A program made the position numbers and the translations under genes. Source: Cucumis sativus (taxonomy: Eukaryota; Streptophyta; Magnoliopsida; Cucurbitales; Cucurbitaceae). Taken from it: 64,000 bases of DNA. The notes beneath the pieces were generated by a model. The model ran no database searches. It had not been told where the DNA came from and saw nothing but the letters and a program-made list of their open reading frames with translations. The stretch covers positions 32,784,732-32,848,731 of the forward strand of contig NC_026657.2 of NCBI RefSeq assembly GCF_000004075.3, in the 5' to 3' direction. Positions within the stretch are counted from its first letter, which is position 1, and each line of letters begins with the position of its first letter. Below are positions 50,270 through 61,037 of this stretch, one piece after another.

Positions 50270-52034
50270 CAAAGAATATTATTATGTAACCAATCAAGAT
50301 TTTTTTGAATTCTTACGTATATACTACTCCATAATACATATTTTATGTGATTTGTTACATATATACTACTTCATATATTCAATAATACATAAATGATGTT
50401 ATCTTCAATATACTTAATATAATCTAACATATTTCGTATACAAAATATAAATTCTTACTAACCTTAAATTTTTGTTAATTTGTTTTTCGAAAAATCACTG
50501 TACCAGTCGATCGTCGATGTTTTCCTTCTTCACCACTTATACTTCCCTCATTGCTTCAAATATTGGAGTAATGAGAGTAAAATAAGACATTAGTTTTAAA
50601 ATAAATTAAAAATATTTTTATTTCAATATTTGAAATTTGGTCATCGCGTTTTTCTAAATAGATGTTGTGCGTGCTAATACCTTTTTCATACACAAATGAC
50701 TTCCGAACTCAACTTTATTTTTCGCAGACCATTTTTTCTAAAATTGTTTGCTTTATTTCGGTGTCCATTCACGCTGGCCACTCCTATTTTCTTTTAGAAC
50801 TAATTTTTTTGAGGAGGTCGGCTGCTCTGCATCACGTGGCGTCACAAACAATCATAAATGGATTTCATTCCACTCCTTAAACCAATCCGTTTTAAAATTG
50901 AGGTTTTGTGACTTTTTATATATTTGGGTGGAATATATCACACTAGAGGAAAATAAAAAAGATTAAAGAAAAAATGGAAAGCTACAATTAGAGAAGTGAG
51001 ATTTGTTTTAGGGTTTGCACCCCTCAACCTCTAAATCAACCCACACCAACCCGCATTTCTTCTTCGATTTTTCAGACACTCCACATGGATTTCACCTTTC
51101 GAAATCCTTCTCCCTCTCCACCTTAAAATCATCTTGGTCATATCTCCTTTTCCATATCCGATGAAGACATATATGAAGACAAGCCTTGGAAACTCCTCAA
51201 TTTGACCAATCCAACACCTGAGAAGACAATCTTTCTGTCCAACATTGGTCTGGTTATGGCCTTCATCTTTGAAATTGTCTACTTCTTCGAGGACAATACA
51301 ATGACGATGATCTCAAGGATTGTGAATATAAATTGTTGGCAATTCTCTTATTTTCGTACTATTTCTTAGTCTGTCGACTTTAGAAGAACTTGAAGAACCA
51401 TAAATGGAGTTGGCTTGTAATAGTGTCGACGTTTTGTCTGTGAATGTGAAATCGAAGGTGATGATTAATGGAATGGACACCTTAGTGGATTTGTTTCTGA
51501 ATAAATTGTTATTTGTTGAATTTAGTTGGGAGAACTTTGAATTTTCTAATGCAATTGGATTTTTTTTTAAAATAGTGTAATTAGAGTTTTGCGAAAATTC
51601 ACTAGAGTCTGTATGTTTCGAGTTTCAATTTCCATTTATTGTGTAGTCCAACAACTTTGTGGAAGGAGAGTTTCTCTGCAGATCAAAAGTAGTTCGAGGA
51701 GTTGGAGAAGGTTTTAGCCTTCCAAGTGTGGAGGGCAATGTTTTGACGGTCCATGGAGTACCCTATTGATTCATATCTTAATTAAAATGGGTGTTTTCCA
51801 GAGATTTTTGAGTTTCAATTGGGAAACTATTTCTGTTTGAATAGTTCCCTCAGTTTCTTCTGCTTAATTGAACTTGTTTTGCTTTCTATTTGTAATTTTG
51901 TTTTATTACGCCTCCCGTGAAATCATGACTTGAATTGCCTAAATAAAGAAACTAGTTACTAAGAATATCCCTAATTGAACTTGAATTTTGTTTTCTGGTC
52001 CATTAACATCAACCCAAAATATCCCTAATCAGAC
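50270..52034 (+). other. Unidentified exon-like segment downstream of WAT1 copy 2
   Basis: From about 51000 the DNA becomes GC-richer and transcript-like: TTTAGGGTTTGCACCCCTCAACC, then open stretches encoding pieces such as DEDIYEDKPWKLLNLTNP (about 51160-51215) and SVDVLSVNVKSKVMINGM (51420-51475), broken by stops. I recognise no family. The same segment occurs at 62240-63080. A CACGTG G-box lies at about 50833. It may be a gene fragment caught in the duplication; the LINE inserted near its 3' side. Confidence 0.4.
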
Positions 52035-52051
52035 TTCAACCACTTTCAGTT
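52035..52051 (+). repeat. Target-site duplication, left copy (LINE A)
   Basis: TTCAACCACTTTCAGTT directly precedes the T-run that is the reverse complement of the LINE poly-A tail. The same 17 bases recur at 53790-53806. Confidence 0.85.
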
Positions 52052-53789
52052 TTTTTTCTTCTCAAAAAGATACATTGAGCCAGCATGTAGAAAAAATCCA
52101 AAAAGATTATAATAGGGCTAGAGAAAAGTCCAATACAAAAAAAATTAGAAAGCTGCGAGGTCGATAGCAATAGTAGAGACATTGTAACTTGAAAAAAGAG
52201 AGGAGTTGCTAGTCCAAAAACCCTGAAAGAAAGCATATATCTTTCAAAAGATGGATGGTTGATTTGCTTTTGTCCCGGTTATTTCTCTCCAACCAAACAG
52301 ACCAAATCACAGCTACAATAGTATTGAACTTAATGACATTCTTCTGATTATATGTTGCTTGATGAGACAAATATCAAAACAAAGGGATTGCACATTAAGT
52401 TGTTGATTTTTCCAGCCAATAAGAATTTCAAGCTTTTTCCAGAATATCTTTGTAGTTTGGCAAGTGGTAAAAATATGATTAATCTCTTCAGAATGCTTAT
52501 AGCACATGACACACCAGTTCGGGTTGAGCTAAAGAGCCCGAATCCTTTTTTGTAGTATGCCGGCTGTATTTATGCATTTATGTAAAAGGGACCAGAGGAA
52601 GAATCTGCATTTTTTCGGTATTTTTGATTTCCAAAACTTCTGGAAAATATCAGTGTTGATATTAGTTTCATCTCTTTGTTCAACATTGATCAAGACCTTT
52701 TTTAGTGAAGCAATTGCTGAATTTGCCGTCAGAGTTTAACTTCCACTTAGGGAGATCAGGACCTCTACTTCCATTTGGAGAGATAAGGGGTTGTTTTAGG
52801 CTATCCCATTGCTGCCTTTCCAAGCTTCTTAACGGCCTTCTAGGAAAAATATCCCAGTCCGAAATGTTAGCGTTCCAAGCATCTTTGATAGTTCCATCTT
52901 GGATAGTAGAAAGATAAAAAAATATGGGCTTGTGCAAGTATAATGGACTGTTTTATCAAATGCTTTTTCAATGTCCAATTTGAAGATGAAGCCCTTAGTT
53001 TTCTTTACTTTTCAGAAGTCAATGGCTTCATTAGCAATGAGAATGGCATTTGTGATTTGTGTCTCCCTTTAACGAAAACCATTTGGTATTCGGATATGGT
53101 GGGAGGAAGAGTCAAACTTTCAGTCAGGGTCTTAGCCATAAGCTTATAGAGAGTTGTGGTGAGACTGATAGGTCTATATTCTGTCGCTGTAATACACCTC
53201 TCTTTTTGCAATAAAAGCGATGTAAGTATCGTTGACAATTTTGTTTATGATCCCCTTTTGGACAAAAAATCTGTAAAGACAGTCAAAGTATCCTTCTTGA
53301 GAATGTTCCAATTATGCTTCAGGAATTCCATAGTGAATCCATCTAGCTCGGGGGTTTTGTTGTTAGCAAAAGATTTCAGAGTAGTAAGAATTTCAATCTC
53401 ATTGAAAGGAAGACACAATGCATTCTCGCTGCTTGTAGAGATGGGTGACCGATTAAGATTTGCAATCAACCAATTGGAAGGTTTATTTGATATATAAATA
53501 TCATTGAAAACCTTTTCAATGGAGACGTTAGTATTATAGTTTTTCCCCAAAACACTTTGAATACTGGTAATGGCGCTTCGTCTTTGTCGGGCGCAACAAA
53601 TTTGATGAAAGAAGTCAGTATTTTCATCCCCTTCTGTAAGTCATAGTCTTTTGCATTTCTGAGCCCAAAGCGGTGTTTCTTTGTGGATAAAATTGTTCAC
53701 TTCTGTCTAGAACAATTCTACGAGAGCTGTCTAACTCGGTCATCTCATTGTTCCTTTCTCTCAAATCAATTTCTTTGATCCATCTCCGG
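52052..53789 (-). mobile_element. 5'-truncated, internally deleted LINE (A)
   Basis: A non-LTR retrotransposon relic of 1.74 kb reads leftward. From its 5' side it holds a pre-RT segment (NLNRSPISTSSENALCLPF, about 53450), RT-domain pieces (YRPISLTTTLYKLMAKTLTE, about 53180; ISEYQMVFVKGR; LDIEKAFDK), then after a jump the C-terminal region (WNANISDWDIFPRRPL) and the zinc-binding zf-RVT region (HSEEINHIFTTC, about 52480), ending in a poly-A tail. The endonuclease domain, the RT catalytic core with its YxDD box, and the section between RT and the C-terminal region are missing, and frames are broken. It is flanked by a perfect 17-bp target-site duplication. Not autonomous. Confidence 0.88.
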
Positions 53790-53806
53790 TTCAACCACTT
53801 TCAGTT
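53790..53806 (+). repeat. Target-site duplication, right copy (LINE A)
   Basis: TTCAACCACTTTCAGTT matches 52035-52051 exactly and follows the 5'-truncated end of the LINE. Confidence 0.85.
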
Positions 53807-54865
53807 AGAACTAGTGAATTTGTAGTTTTAGATTTCTTGCTGAAGTACTTCTATTACTCGTTTTGATTGGTGTGTTTTTGTTTATTTTAGAATGATGCAG
53901 AATGAAGTTAGAAGCACAACATCGCAAGGTAGAATAGCATGGTTTTGAGCAAAACGCAGAGCGCTGCTACGAAATTTAAAAGCACATACAAAAAATGCAC
54001 TCAAAACATAAAGATTGAGTTATAGGACGTCACCTTAATTTCTGTGAACACAAAGATTAATTTGAATTGTAGAACACTACATCTAGCTTCTTTAGACATG
54101 ATCGGCTAAGAATTAATTGTTCATAGTTTGCAAGAAATGATATAATATGCCCGATGAATCAATGATTGAGTTATTCATCAAAAGTAAAACTAAAACAAAT
54201 CCCAAGCTAGGTGTTTAATTTTCATACAACAATCTTTCAATTTGTGTTTTCTTTGCCTTTCATTTTGAATGATTTTAATTCCTTCAAGTAAAATCGAATC
54301 AGATTCAACAAACAAAACTCCTAGTATCTTTGATGTCAGTCACTCTTCATGTTGTCATACGCTTATAACATAATTAGTTTTTTACTATCATTTAATGTAA
54401 ATATTGTAATAGTGCAAGTTTATCATTTTGAAGAAGGGTACATTAGCTCCTTGCTCATATTTGCTAAAAAAAAATTATAAGATATATTCAACATTAGCTT
54501 TTTGTTCATATTTGTCACAAATAACTTTTCCTTTGTGGCAACTCGAGACCCGGTTGAATTGAGAGAATTGAAATGACATAAATCGGATTGAAACGGATAT
54601 TACGTACAAGATTTTGTAGCTTAGCTTAAGCATGAGAATAACCTATTTTCATGCATTATTTGTATATGTCCATCAACTATATCCATTCAAAATTATGTAT
54701 TTTTTTTCACTCATTTTTTCTTTTTTAATTCATTTTTTATTCTTTTATTTTATATAATATTATAATTAATTAATTTAGATTAATTACACAACAATTGAAT
54801 GGGGCCTTTTTAAAAAGAAGCATAATAAATTGAAATATTTCTATCAATTATTCATTATTCATAAA

Positions 54866-54869
<4 letters not shown>

Positions 54870-54902
<33 letters not shown>
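54870..54902. repeat. (AT)n microsatellite
   Basis: More than fifteen uninterrupted AT units. Confidence 0.9.
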
Positions 54903-54905
<3 letters not shown>

Positions 54906-55353
54906 TAAAATATATCCTATCATAAATTACTCATTTTAAAAATTTAGTAATTAATATTATTATTTGATTTTTAAATAATGAATTGTTCTCAAACTTTTGA
55001 ATTAAGTTAATCGCTTATCAATTAATAAATTAAAATTATATAGGGTTTTTCTGATTAATTTTATAAATGAAATGCAAAAATAATTTATTCCTATGCGTTG
55101 TTAATAACAACATTTTCATGCACATAGATAACATAGATGTTCTTAATTTTCAACAATTTTATTCTCAAAATTATTATTTTAAGACATTCTTAACTTCTAG
55201 TAATCTTATTCTCATCTCAGACGGCAATTAGTTGGAAAGAAGTAATTAAACATCTCCAAAAACAAACTAATTCTAAGACAATGGATATAATTTGTCAAAT
55301 AATACAAATATTTTCTCTATTGATCAGCTTTAAAATGGTATCTTCTTTCTAAA

Positions 55354-55358
<5 letters not shown>

Positions 55359-55384
<26 letters not shown>
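55359..55384. repeat. (AT)n microsatellite
   Basis: Uninterrupted AT run upstream of LINE C. Confidence 0.85.
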
Positions 55385-55390
<6 letters not shown>

Positions 55391-56109
55391 GCACCGAAAA
55401 GAAATCAGAATAATAGTTTTGAACTTAGCATTATTGAAGTATATATAATTAATAGTATGAAAAAAAAATTCTTTGTAACAAGTATTGATTTGATTGTGTG
55501 TACCATACAGATTGATGTGGAATTCTTAACCAAATGTTAAAGATAAGATAGAACAATCCATGTGAGGTATAATAGTTGATATGAATACTCTTATGTTCGA
55601 TCTTTTTAAACCCTACATATATGGGAATATGAAATTGAAGTTTCTTTTCAGTTTTCCCTTTTTCCATGTTTTTATTTGTCTTTAATGTATAACATGTTTC
55701 AACCAAAACACACCAATATATCTCACCACTCTCAAGAAAAGTAAAATACTTTATAGATAGAGTGATATCTAAATAAACGAAAAGAAACGGAAACTTTGTA
55801 ATGGAAAAATCCACCTACTTCTAGAGAGCTTTTACACTTTAGATAAAAAAATTTATTAAAATTCAAATGAGTATTAATTAGTGAATACACTTCATTAATC
55901 TAGAAGACATATTCCTAGATTAGTACTCTTTTAGTAATTGAACGTATTCAATTAGTTATGTCTTTTTTAAATCTCATATCATCACATAACTTGAATTGTT
56001 CTTGAAGAAGTCAAATAGTTTTCATGAAAAATCTATTTATGACGTAAGGATTTACATTCATATATGCTTCTATACATTATTTCTTGAATGTCCCTAGGAG
56101 AAGAATGAT

Positions 56110-57480
56110 GATTTTTTTTCTTTTTTTTTAGAAAATGATATTGTATAGGTGAGTAGGCGCATCCAAGCATCCCCACTAGGTGAACACCCTCTTAACCTCC
56201 TTATCATTCTCATATATTTATTCAATAAAGCAAAGGCGATACATAGTCAATACAATTACAAAAAGACTAGAGATAAGCCTAAATGTAATGTATACAACAT
56301 TAACAAAAAGCATTGATATTAGAAGTAGAATAGTTCTTTAAGAACTTATGTTTGGTTGACCATAAAGCAGTGAGCTTGTAGACATTCTCCCAAAGGTTGA
56401 TTGAAGAGGTATAGCTTTGTTGAATAGCCTATTGTTTCTTTTCAACCATGTAAGCCAAGTGATGGCTGTCAGAAGTTTGAAAAGAATCAATCCCTTTTGT
56501 GACTTAGGTTGCTTAAAGCTTTAAAGCTATCAACAATATGCTCCCAACCAGTGCATTCCTTTGCTTTTCTCCGTAAGGATTTGATGAATGAACAATTGAG
56601 GAACATGTGATCAGTTGTCTCATTACTTTTCTTACATAATATGCACCAATTTGGATTGAGACAATGTTTTTTAATCCTATATTGAATAGTCTCAATTGTG
56701 AAGATCTCTTTGTAAGCTGCTATCCAAAAGGTAGAATTTGCATTTTTTTGGGAACTTTTGATTTTCAAAGATTCTTGAAGGGAAACGGATCATCTATAAG
56801 GCAAAGAAATTGATGAATTTAGTAAGGATGATCGATTCAATAGAAAAGGAACCATTTCTATTTATGGCTTCCAGATAGGGCAATCCATTTGATTATTATC
56901 TGAAAGTGAAGAAAGTTTCCTTCGTACATTTTTCCACTGAGAAACTTCTCTATATCCCTCAAATGCCTTCTGTTATGAATATCCCAAGCTTTACGATCAA
57001 AACTCCACATATGTCTAAGGGAGCCATTATGATTTTTGTGGAGAGAGTATATAATCTAGGAAAAGATCTATACAAAGGTTCAAAAGAGCACCAATTGCTA
57101 AGCAAAAAAGAGATGCCATTGTTTATTTTTCAACCCAAATGAGAGTTAAACCAATCAACATTTTTGCAGATAGATCTCCAGGGAGCATTGATGCTGCTAT
57201 GTTTTGCACAAGTAGGTAAAATTTCCATAGCAATGAATGAATATTTTACCATAATGACAGATTTCCAGAGAGCATCAGGTTCATTAGGTACCTCCAAAGT
57301 CATTTTAATTTGTAAGCAGAGTAAAATTTGTATCGAGAGAAGAGATACCTCCAGCCCCCAAGTTCAAGAGGTGTAGTGACCATTGACCACTTGATCAGGT
57401 CTAGATTGTTTTTGTTTATGTCAGATAAGCAGATGTTGTCGAAATTTTCTCTCAAAAGAAAATTCCTCCGGATCATCTTT
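56110..57480 (-). mobile_element. 5'-truncated LINE (C)
   Basis: A second non-LTR relic, also reading leftward. Its 5' part near 57480-57350 encodes an RNFLLRENF-type block and LIKWSMVTTPLELGG, the region downstream of the RT. The zf-RVT zinc region is near 56760-56580 (NPNWCILCKKSNETTDHMFL, with the Cys and His ligands visible). A 3'UTR follows, with the block shared with 27800-27935. It ends in a T-run at 56112-56129 that represents the poly-A tail. Stops and frameshifts interrupt it. Its sequence differs from LINE A, so it is a separate insertion. Target-site duplications were not found by eye. Confidence 0.75.
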
Positions 57481-57844
57481 TCCTTTTTATAGATAGAAAA
57501 AAAAAAACTTCAAATCGAAAAATGAATAGAAATTTTTAAAGATTTTAAAGTAAAGATAATCTTTAAATATTCTCGAGTAAAGGCCTTGTTGATGAAGTAT
57601 AAAACAAATATCGATCTTCTTTAAAATACCAAAAATGCCACCAAGGGAAGGAACAATAAGTATCCTCGAAATTTGGAAGCCATGTTTCTTTTTATATAGA
57701 ATAATTTTGAAAAACTAAATATAAATTTTGTAAAAACATAACAAACTCAAAATTATATAAGCAAATATAAAAATTATTTTTTAATAGAAGAAAAAAAATA
57801 TAATAATAAAAAAGGAGGAAAAAACTCAAACAAATTAAGTTGTC
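57481..57844. other. Upstream region of WAT1 copy 3
   Basis: AT-rich. The segment from about 57765 aligns with 47805 onward upstream of copy 2 (ATATAAGCAAATATA, TAGAAGAAAAAAATATAATAAT). No gene. Confidence 0.55.
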
Positions 57845-57852
57845 TATAAAAT
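57845..57852 (+). promoter_or_regulatory. Possible TATA box of WAT1 copy 3
   Basis: TATAAAAT lies 189 bp upstream of the ATG at 58034. Copy 2 has no equivalent, because the matching stretch there is replaced by unrelated AT-rich DNA. Confidence 0.5.
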
Positions 57853-58033
57853 ACATATTTGGTGTTTCAAAACACTTTATCATAAGCATTTTTCGAAAGT
57901 ATTAATTCCTCTCTTTCCATCGTTCCTCTTTTTCTTTGATTTTAGCCATTGTAGCCAGACTTTTCTTCTTCTACATATTTATCTTCAAAAACAACATCCT
58001 TTCTTCTTTTTTTAACATAACAACACAAAGTCC

Positions 58034-60208
58034 ATGGGATTATTCTTTGGCCATTTCTTCCAAAATGCAATGCCATACATCGCAGTCATCTTCCTCCAAT
58101 TCGGCTACGCCGGACTGAACATCCTCTCTGCCATCGCCCTCAATGGTGGTATCAGTCACTACGTTCTTGTCGTCTACCGTCACGTCTTTGCCACTGCGAT
58201 CATGGTGCCCTTTGCTCTCATTCTGGAGAGGTGCGTATAATCATATTCCTCTGCTATCATATATTTTTACCACACATTACAATAACTATTGTTTTGCTCA
58301 ATTTCACTAAAAAGATACTATTTTTTACCTTGTGGTTAAGGCTTTTAAAATAATTATGGATATAGTTGTGGTTAACTATATTGCATGTTAGATTAAATTA
58401 AGAAGTATTTTGGAGGTAGATTAATAAATAATTTGTTTTGTCAAACAACGACTTAGGTGGGATTTTTCTATAATCATTTTTTTCTGCTTGAAAACGCATT
58501 CCAAGCATTATATCCCGACAACTCATTCTTCCATTCTTTTTTCTTTTCAGGAAATTTAGACCAAAGATTACAGTTAAGATTTTCATTCAGATGTTCGTTC
58601 TTGCTCTTCTTGGGTTAGTATCAAAACTTTGGCTTTTAATTTCTTAATAATTATTATTGTTATTGAGGTCACCTTCCAATCATTTCTTTCTCTTTTTTTT
58701 TGGGTTTTTATAAGAAAGTCTATTTTCTCTCTTTTTTTTCTAATTTTCAAAAGTTGGGTGTGTGGTTTCTGAAATTATTGGTAAAAAACAAAGCATAAAA
58801 TTGAGAGGTGGAACAAGTTCTTCTACATGTAATTTTCAAAAGTTAAAAAATAAAAAATCAAATGGTCATGAAGCAACAACTTATCGTTTTCTTCAAGTTT
58901 ACCTTTTTACTTTACCTCTATATATATCTTCCATATGCCATTGATTTCTGTCTCAACAGGCCATTGCTTGATCAAAACTTATACTACATGGGGCTAAAAT
59001 TGACATCTCCAACAATCGCTTGCGCCATAGGCAACATGCTTCCTTCAATGACATTTGCTATGGCAGTCATTTGCAAGTACTTTAAACCTTGGTTACCCCC
59101 ATCCTCTCGTTTCGAATAAAATAATAAAAAGTGTAAAAAATATGAATAAACATACTAATTTTTATTGGTCAAGTTTATTTTAACTTTGTGCATTCAAACC
59201 TTCTATAATCTTATTTCTTTGTCGATCTATCAGGATAGAAAAGTTGGACTTGAAAAGAGTGAGATGTCGAGCGAAGTTGTTGGGAACAATAGTGACCTTA
59301 GGTGGAGCCATGTTGATGACATTTTATAAAGGAAGTGTTGTCAACTTTCTCGGCACAAAGCACGGCCCCCAACCGAACATACCGTCCACGGCCGTGCTCA
59401 AGCACCACAACAAGGGAGAGTACATCAAAGGATCCATTTTGCTCATCATCTCCAATTTGGCTTGGGCGGCCTTCTTCGTCCTCCAAGCAATAACATTGAG
59501 AAAATACACTGCCCATCTTTCTCTCACCGCCTTGGTTTGCTTTTTGGGAACCCTTCAGGCCATTGTTGCCACCCTTGCCATGGAGCGTCGCCTCTCCGTG
59601 TGGACCATCGGTTGGGATTGGAACCTTCTAGCATCCGCTTATGCGGTAAGAAAGACAGTTATTATCAGATATTTTTCGATCTTTAAAATAAATGTAGGAT
59701 GCCTCACAATATTGAGATACAAATTATGTAGGGAATTGTGACGACAGGGGTGGCATATTATGTTCAAGGTTTGGTTATGAAAAGAAGAGGGCCAGTTTTT
59801 GTTACAGCTTTTGGTCCTATGGTAGTAGTGATTGTTGCGTTCATGGGTCATTTCATCTTGGCCGAAGAGATTTATGTTGGAGGGTAACTCATCAATTTCT
59901 TTCTGTCTTTCTTGTCTATATAATTACTTTTCTCACTAAGATAATAATCCTAATTATATGATATTTTTATGTTTGGAATTTTCAGGATAATTGGAACAGT
60001 GGTGATTGTGATAGGGTTATACTTTGTTTTGTGGGGAATGTATAAGGAAAGCAAAGAGAAGAAGGAAGAAGTTAATGGAGAGATTATTGTTGAAGCAATA
60101 ATAGGGGAAGGTATTGAATTAGCAATTGATCAAAAGAAAGAGGAGGGTTTGACCATTACTACTATTCCATCCATGGCTTCACCTAATTACATGGAAAAAG
60201 AACACTAA
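58034..60208 (+). CDS. WAT1-related (UMAMIT/MtN21, EamA) transporter, copy 3
   Basis: Six exons, 58034-58230, 58551-58613, 58960-59076, 59234-59645, 59732-59883 and 59986-60208, total 1,164 nt or 387 residues with all frames open. The start MGLFFGHFFQNAMPYIAV is two residues shorter than copy 1. Both EamA units are complete: FLQFGYAGLNI, SHYVLVVYRHVFATAIMVPF, PLLDQNLYYMGLKLTSPTI, NMLPSMTFAMAVICK, then GSILLIISNLAWAAFFVLQ, GPVFVTAFGPMVVVIVAFMG and VVIVIGLYFVLWGMYKESKE. The cytosolic tail has lost 12 codons compared with copies 1 and 2 through a deletion between GAAGGT direct repeats. Intron 3's donor follows AA (Lys) where copy 1 has AG (Arg). Likely functional; the substrate is unknown. The 3'UTR shares a GGAGGAGGAGAAT block with copy 1. 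Confidence 0.93.
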
Positions 60209-60869
60209 CAAAGAAATTATGGTTAAGTAAGAAACTAAAAGGGGGAGGAGGAGAATATTGATGATTGAACACTCTTTTCTTTAAATTTTCCTTTTTTATA
60301 TTCCATTTTATCCTCCACTCTTTCCTTTTAACTTTAGTTATTCTTTCTCAAACTAATCTATTTTTGGTTGGGTATAATGGGACTAACATATAAACTATTA
60401 GGTAAAATCTATCCATTGTGATTGGAGTATGAAAGGACATAACGATGTGCCAAAAAATATATAAAAGACTAGAAGATATTAATTAGCTGCACGTGCAAAT
60501 ATTGTATTGTATTTTTAATTTTTAAAATGACTTTATGGTTTGCAACTAAATAAAAAAATTAGGAAATGACACTTTATTTGGAAAAGACTATTATTCCATA
60601 TCAAATACGAACTCTACATACCTAAGTTGTATTAATTCATATAGAAGGTAAAATGTATATGGCAATGCATGGAGTCAAAGGTTGATCTCAACGTTTATAA
60701 TACAAACACCATATACTAATTGCGCTATGGTCATTCATATATATGCTACCATTAACGTAAAGTTGAGCATATGTACACGCACAAAGACACAAAAGTAAAG
60801 ACCTTACAAAATAATAAATTATTAAAAAATAGAAAAATTGTAAAAAAAAAGGAGTTAATTTGACAAAAC
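60209..60869. other. 3' region of WAT1 copy 3
   Basis: A likely 3'UTR with the purine block and following pyrimidine stretch is shared with copy 1. The rest is AT-rich with no gene. The 91-codon minus frame at 60963-60688 overlaps the MITE and is not supported. Confidence 0.55.
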
Positions 60870-61037
60870 ATTTACAAGCTCTATATAGCAAAATTTTAGA
60901 TTTTATCGATAATAAACATTTAATAGCTAGTGATAAATAATGATATCCTTCTATCAGTGGCATTGATAGCGAGTGATAGAAAGTCTATCATTTGTTATCA
61001 TTGATAGAATCCAAAATTTTTGTTATAGTTTATAAAT
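60870..61037. mobile_element. MITE with about 35-bp terminal inverted repeats
   Basis: The left end (ATTTACAAGCTCTATATAGC, then AAAATTTTAGATTTTATC) and the reverse complement of the right end (ATTTATAAACTATAACAAAA, then ATTTTGGATTCTATC) match over about 35 bp. The 168-bp interior holds further inverted GATAG/CTATC motifs (GATAGAAAGTCTATC at about 60975). No coding capacity. I remember very similar elements as abundant in cucumber and melon. Target-site duplication not resolved. Confidence 0.7.

Larger units (their letters stand above)
49258..52317 (+). repeat. Recent near-identical block, unit A
   Basis: From exon 4 of WAT1 copy 2 to inside the LINE, this segment matches 59234-63546 with only scattered differences. 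Intron 5 is identical by eye and intron 4 differs at a handful of bases. It lacks about 1.3 kb that unit B has after the stop codon. The contrast with the diverged introns 1-3 just upstream is abrupt. Confidence 0.8.
53807..56109. other. Intergenic region between unit A and LINE C
   Basis: The first part continues the DNA into which the LINE inserted; TATTTTAG/AATGATGCAG near 53895 looks like a splice acceptor of the unidentified segment. From about 54330 the sequence is the diverged counterpart of 47240 onward. (AT)n runs lie at 54870-54902 and 55359-55384. The 121-codon minus frame at 55814-55449 overlaps this noncoding homology and is not supported. Confidence 0.5.
54330..59233 (+). repeat. 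Older, diverged part of tandem duplication, unit B
   Basis: Counterpart of 47240-49257. It carries matching upstream blocks, a LINE insertion absent from unit A, and exons 1-3 with introns of WAT1 copy 3. Divergence is high in introns 1-3. Confidence 0.6.

Noticed and set aside
52680..53550. Frames in the LINE A region as host genes
   Set aside because: They read as consecutive broken parts of one non-LTR element, with target-site duplication and poly-A tail.
55449..55814. 121-codon frame on the minus strand
   Set aside because: Lies antisense in promoter-like DNA homologous to noncoding DNA upstream of copy 2; no motif.
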